A stretch of DNA of 64,000 bases. Source: Vibrio diabolicus. GTDB lineage: Bacteria; Pseudomonadota; Gammaproteobacteria; Enterobacterales; Vibrionaceae. Both the position numbers and the translations under genes were made by a program. Shown piece by piece: positions 63,772 to 64,000 of this stretch. The number at the start of each line of letters is the position of its first letter. Positions within the stretch are counted from its first letter, which is position 1. Below the pieces are notes generated by a model. It ran no database searches and had not been told where the DNA came from. It saw nothing but the letters and a program-made list of their open reading frames with translations. The DNA is taken from the NCBI GenBank assembly GCA_001048675.1, contig CCKK01000020.1:682001-746000 (forward strand). The letters are read 5' to 3'.

Positions 63772-64000
63772 GGGTAGTGCTCCTTTTGCATTGCCTTTTG
63801 TCGGTTTTTTTATGGCAAAGTAACTGACTTGTAGTTATTTATTGATTAAATGTTACTTGGAATGCAAAAAAGAGTTTTGCCTGAATCATAGAGCAAATTA
63901 GAAAATGTGATGTTGAGAATTGGAAATGGGTAGAAAACTACCCATTTGTTTTATAGAAATGTTATTAGCCTTGTGAGCTGCGTTGTTCCTCTATTCGACG
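63772..64000. other. Right-hand intergenic end of window
   Basis: The promoter of the DASS gene should lie in the first hundred bases. No further gene is visible before the window ends. Confidence 0.35.

Overview
The window is a piece of a gammaproteobacterial chromosome, almost certainly the large chromosome of a Vibrio (Harveyi clade type: V. parahaemolyticus, V. alginolyticus, V. natriegens and relatives). Pointers are TfoX, HexR, FabV of exactly 400 residues, the aspartate 1-decarboxylase PanP, the short L25, and the neighbour pairs radD|rsuA-bcr, ybjL-grxA and trxB-cydD-cydC. This is gene-content inference without any database search. No rRNA, tRNA, CRISPR, prophage, integron or complete insertion sequence was seen.

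Layout. 1-5.9 kb: an incomplete substrate-binding protein, a META-domain lipoprotein, small DUF proteins, a surface 5'-nucleotidase lipoprotein, a GNAT acetyltransferase and rplY. 6.2-8.7 kb: a PepSY protein, an OmpR-type regulator and its histidine kinase, the kinase broken by two +1 frameshifts. 8.8-13.7 kb: radD, rsuA, bcr and DUF2913. 13.8-20.7 kb: a complete extracellular electron transfer module, with mtrC-mtrA-mtrB on the minus strand and a divergent pdsA-cymA pair on the plus strand. Together these give an electron path from the quinol pool (CymA) through a diheme shuttle (PdsA) to a porin-cytochrome complex crossing the outer membrane (MtrA in MtrB, MtrC outside). 20.7-29.5 kb: an SDR/DUF2867 protein, a MATE pump, an AttEFGH-like ABC operon and nhaA. 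30.2-34.6 kb: a lipid block with a PsrA-like repressor, fadE and fabV. 34.7-41.4 kb: ybjL, grxA, an iron alcohol dehydrogenase, hexR and panP. 41.5-48.7 kb: lysO, an HDOD protein, tfoX, an outer-membrane protein and an unusual two-component pair. 48.8-57.4 kb: ydgA-like, serC (frameshifted), dsdA, cydC, cydD and trxB. 57.8-64 kb: a two-gene 2OG-Fe oxygenase/class V aminotransferase operon, DUF2797, a diguanylate cyclase and a DASS transporter.

The most interesting items are: (i) the CymA-PdsA-MtrCAB module; (ii) a kinase whose N-terminus is a degenerate copy of the stand-alone regulator encoded next to it; (iii) two copies of a palindromic element (TATACCCAAGT...ACTTGGGTATA type), each ending 15-20 nt before a start codon; (iv) the 2OG-Fe oxygenase/aminotransferase pair; and (v) five single-base insertions disrupting four genes (kinase twice, mtrC, serC, the start of ydgA). 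All five are +1 and all lie in or beside A/T runs, so an assembly error is more likely than four independent pseudogenes.
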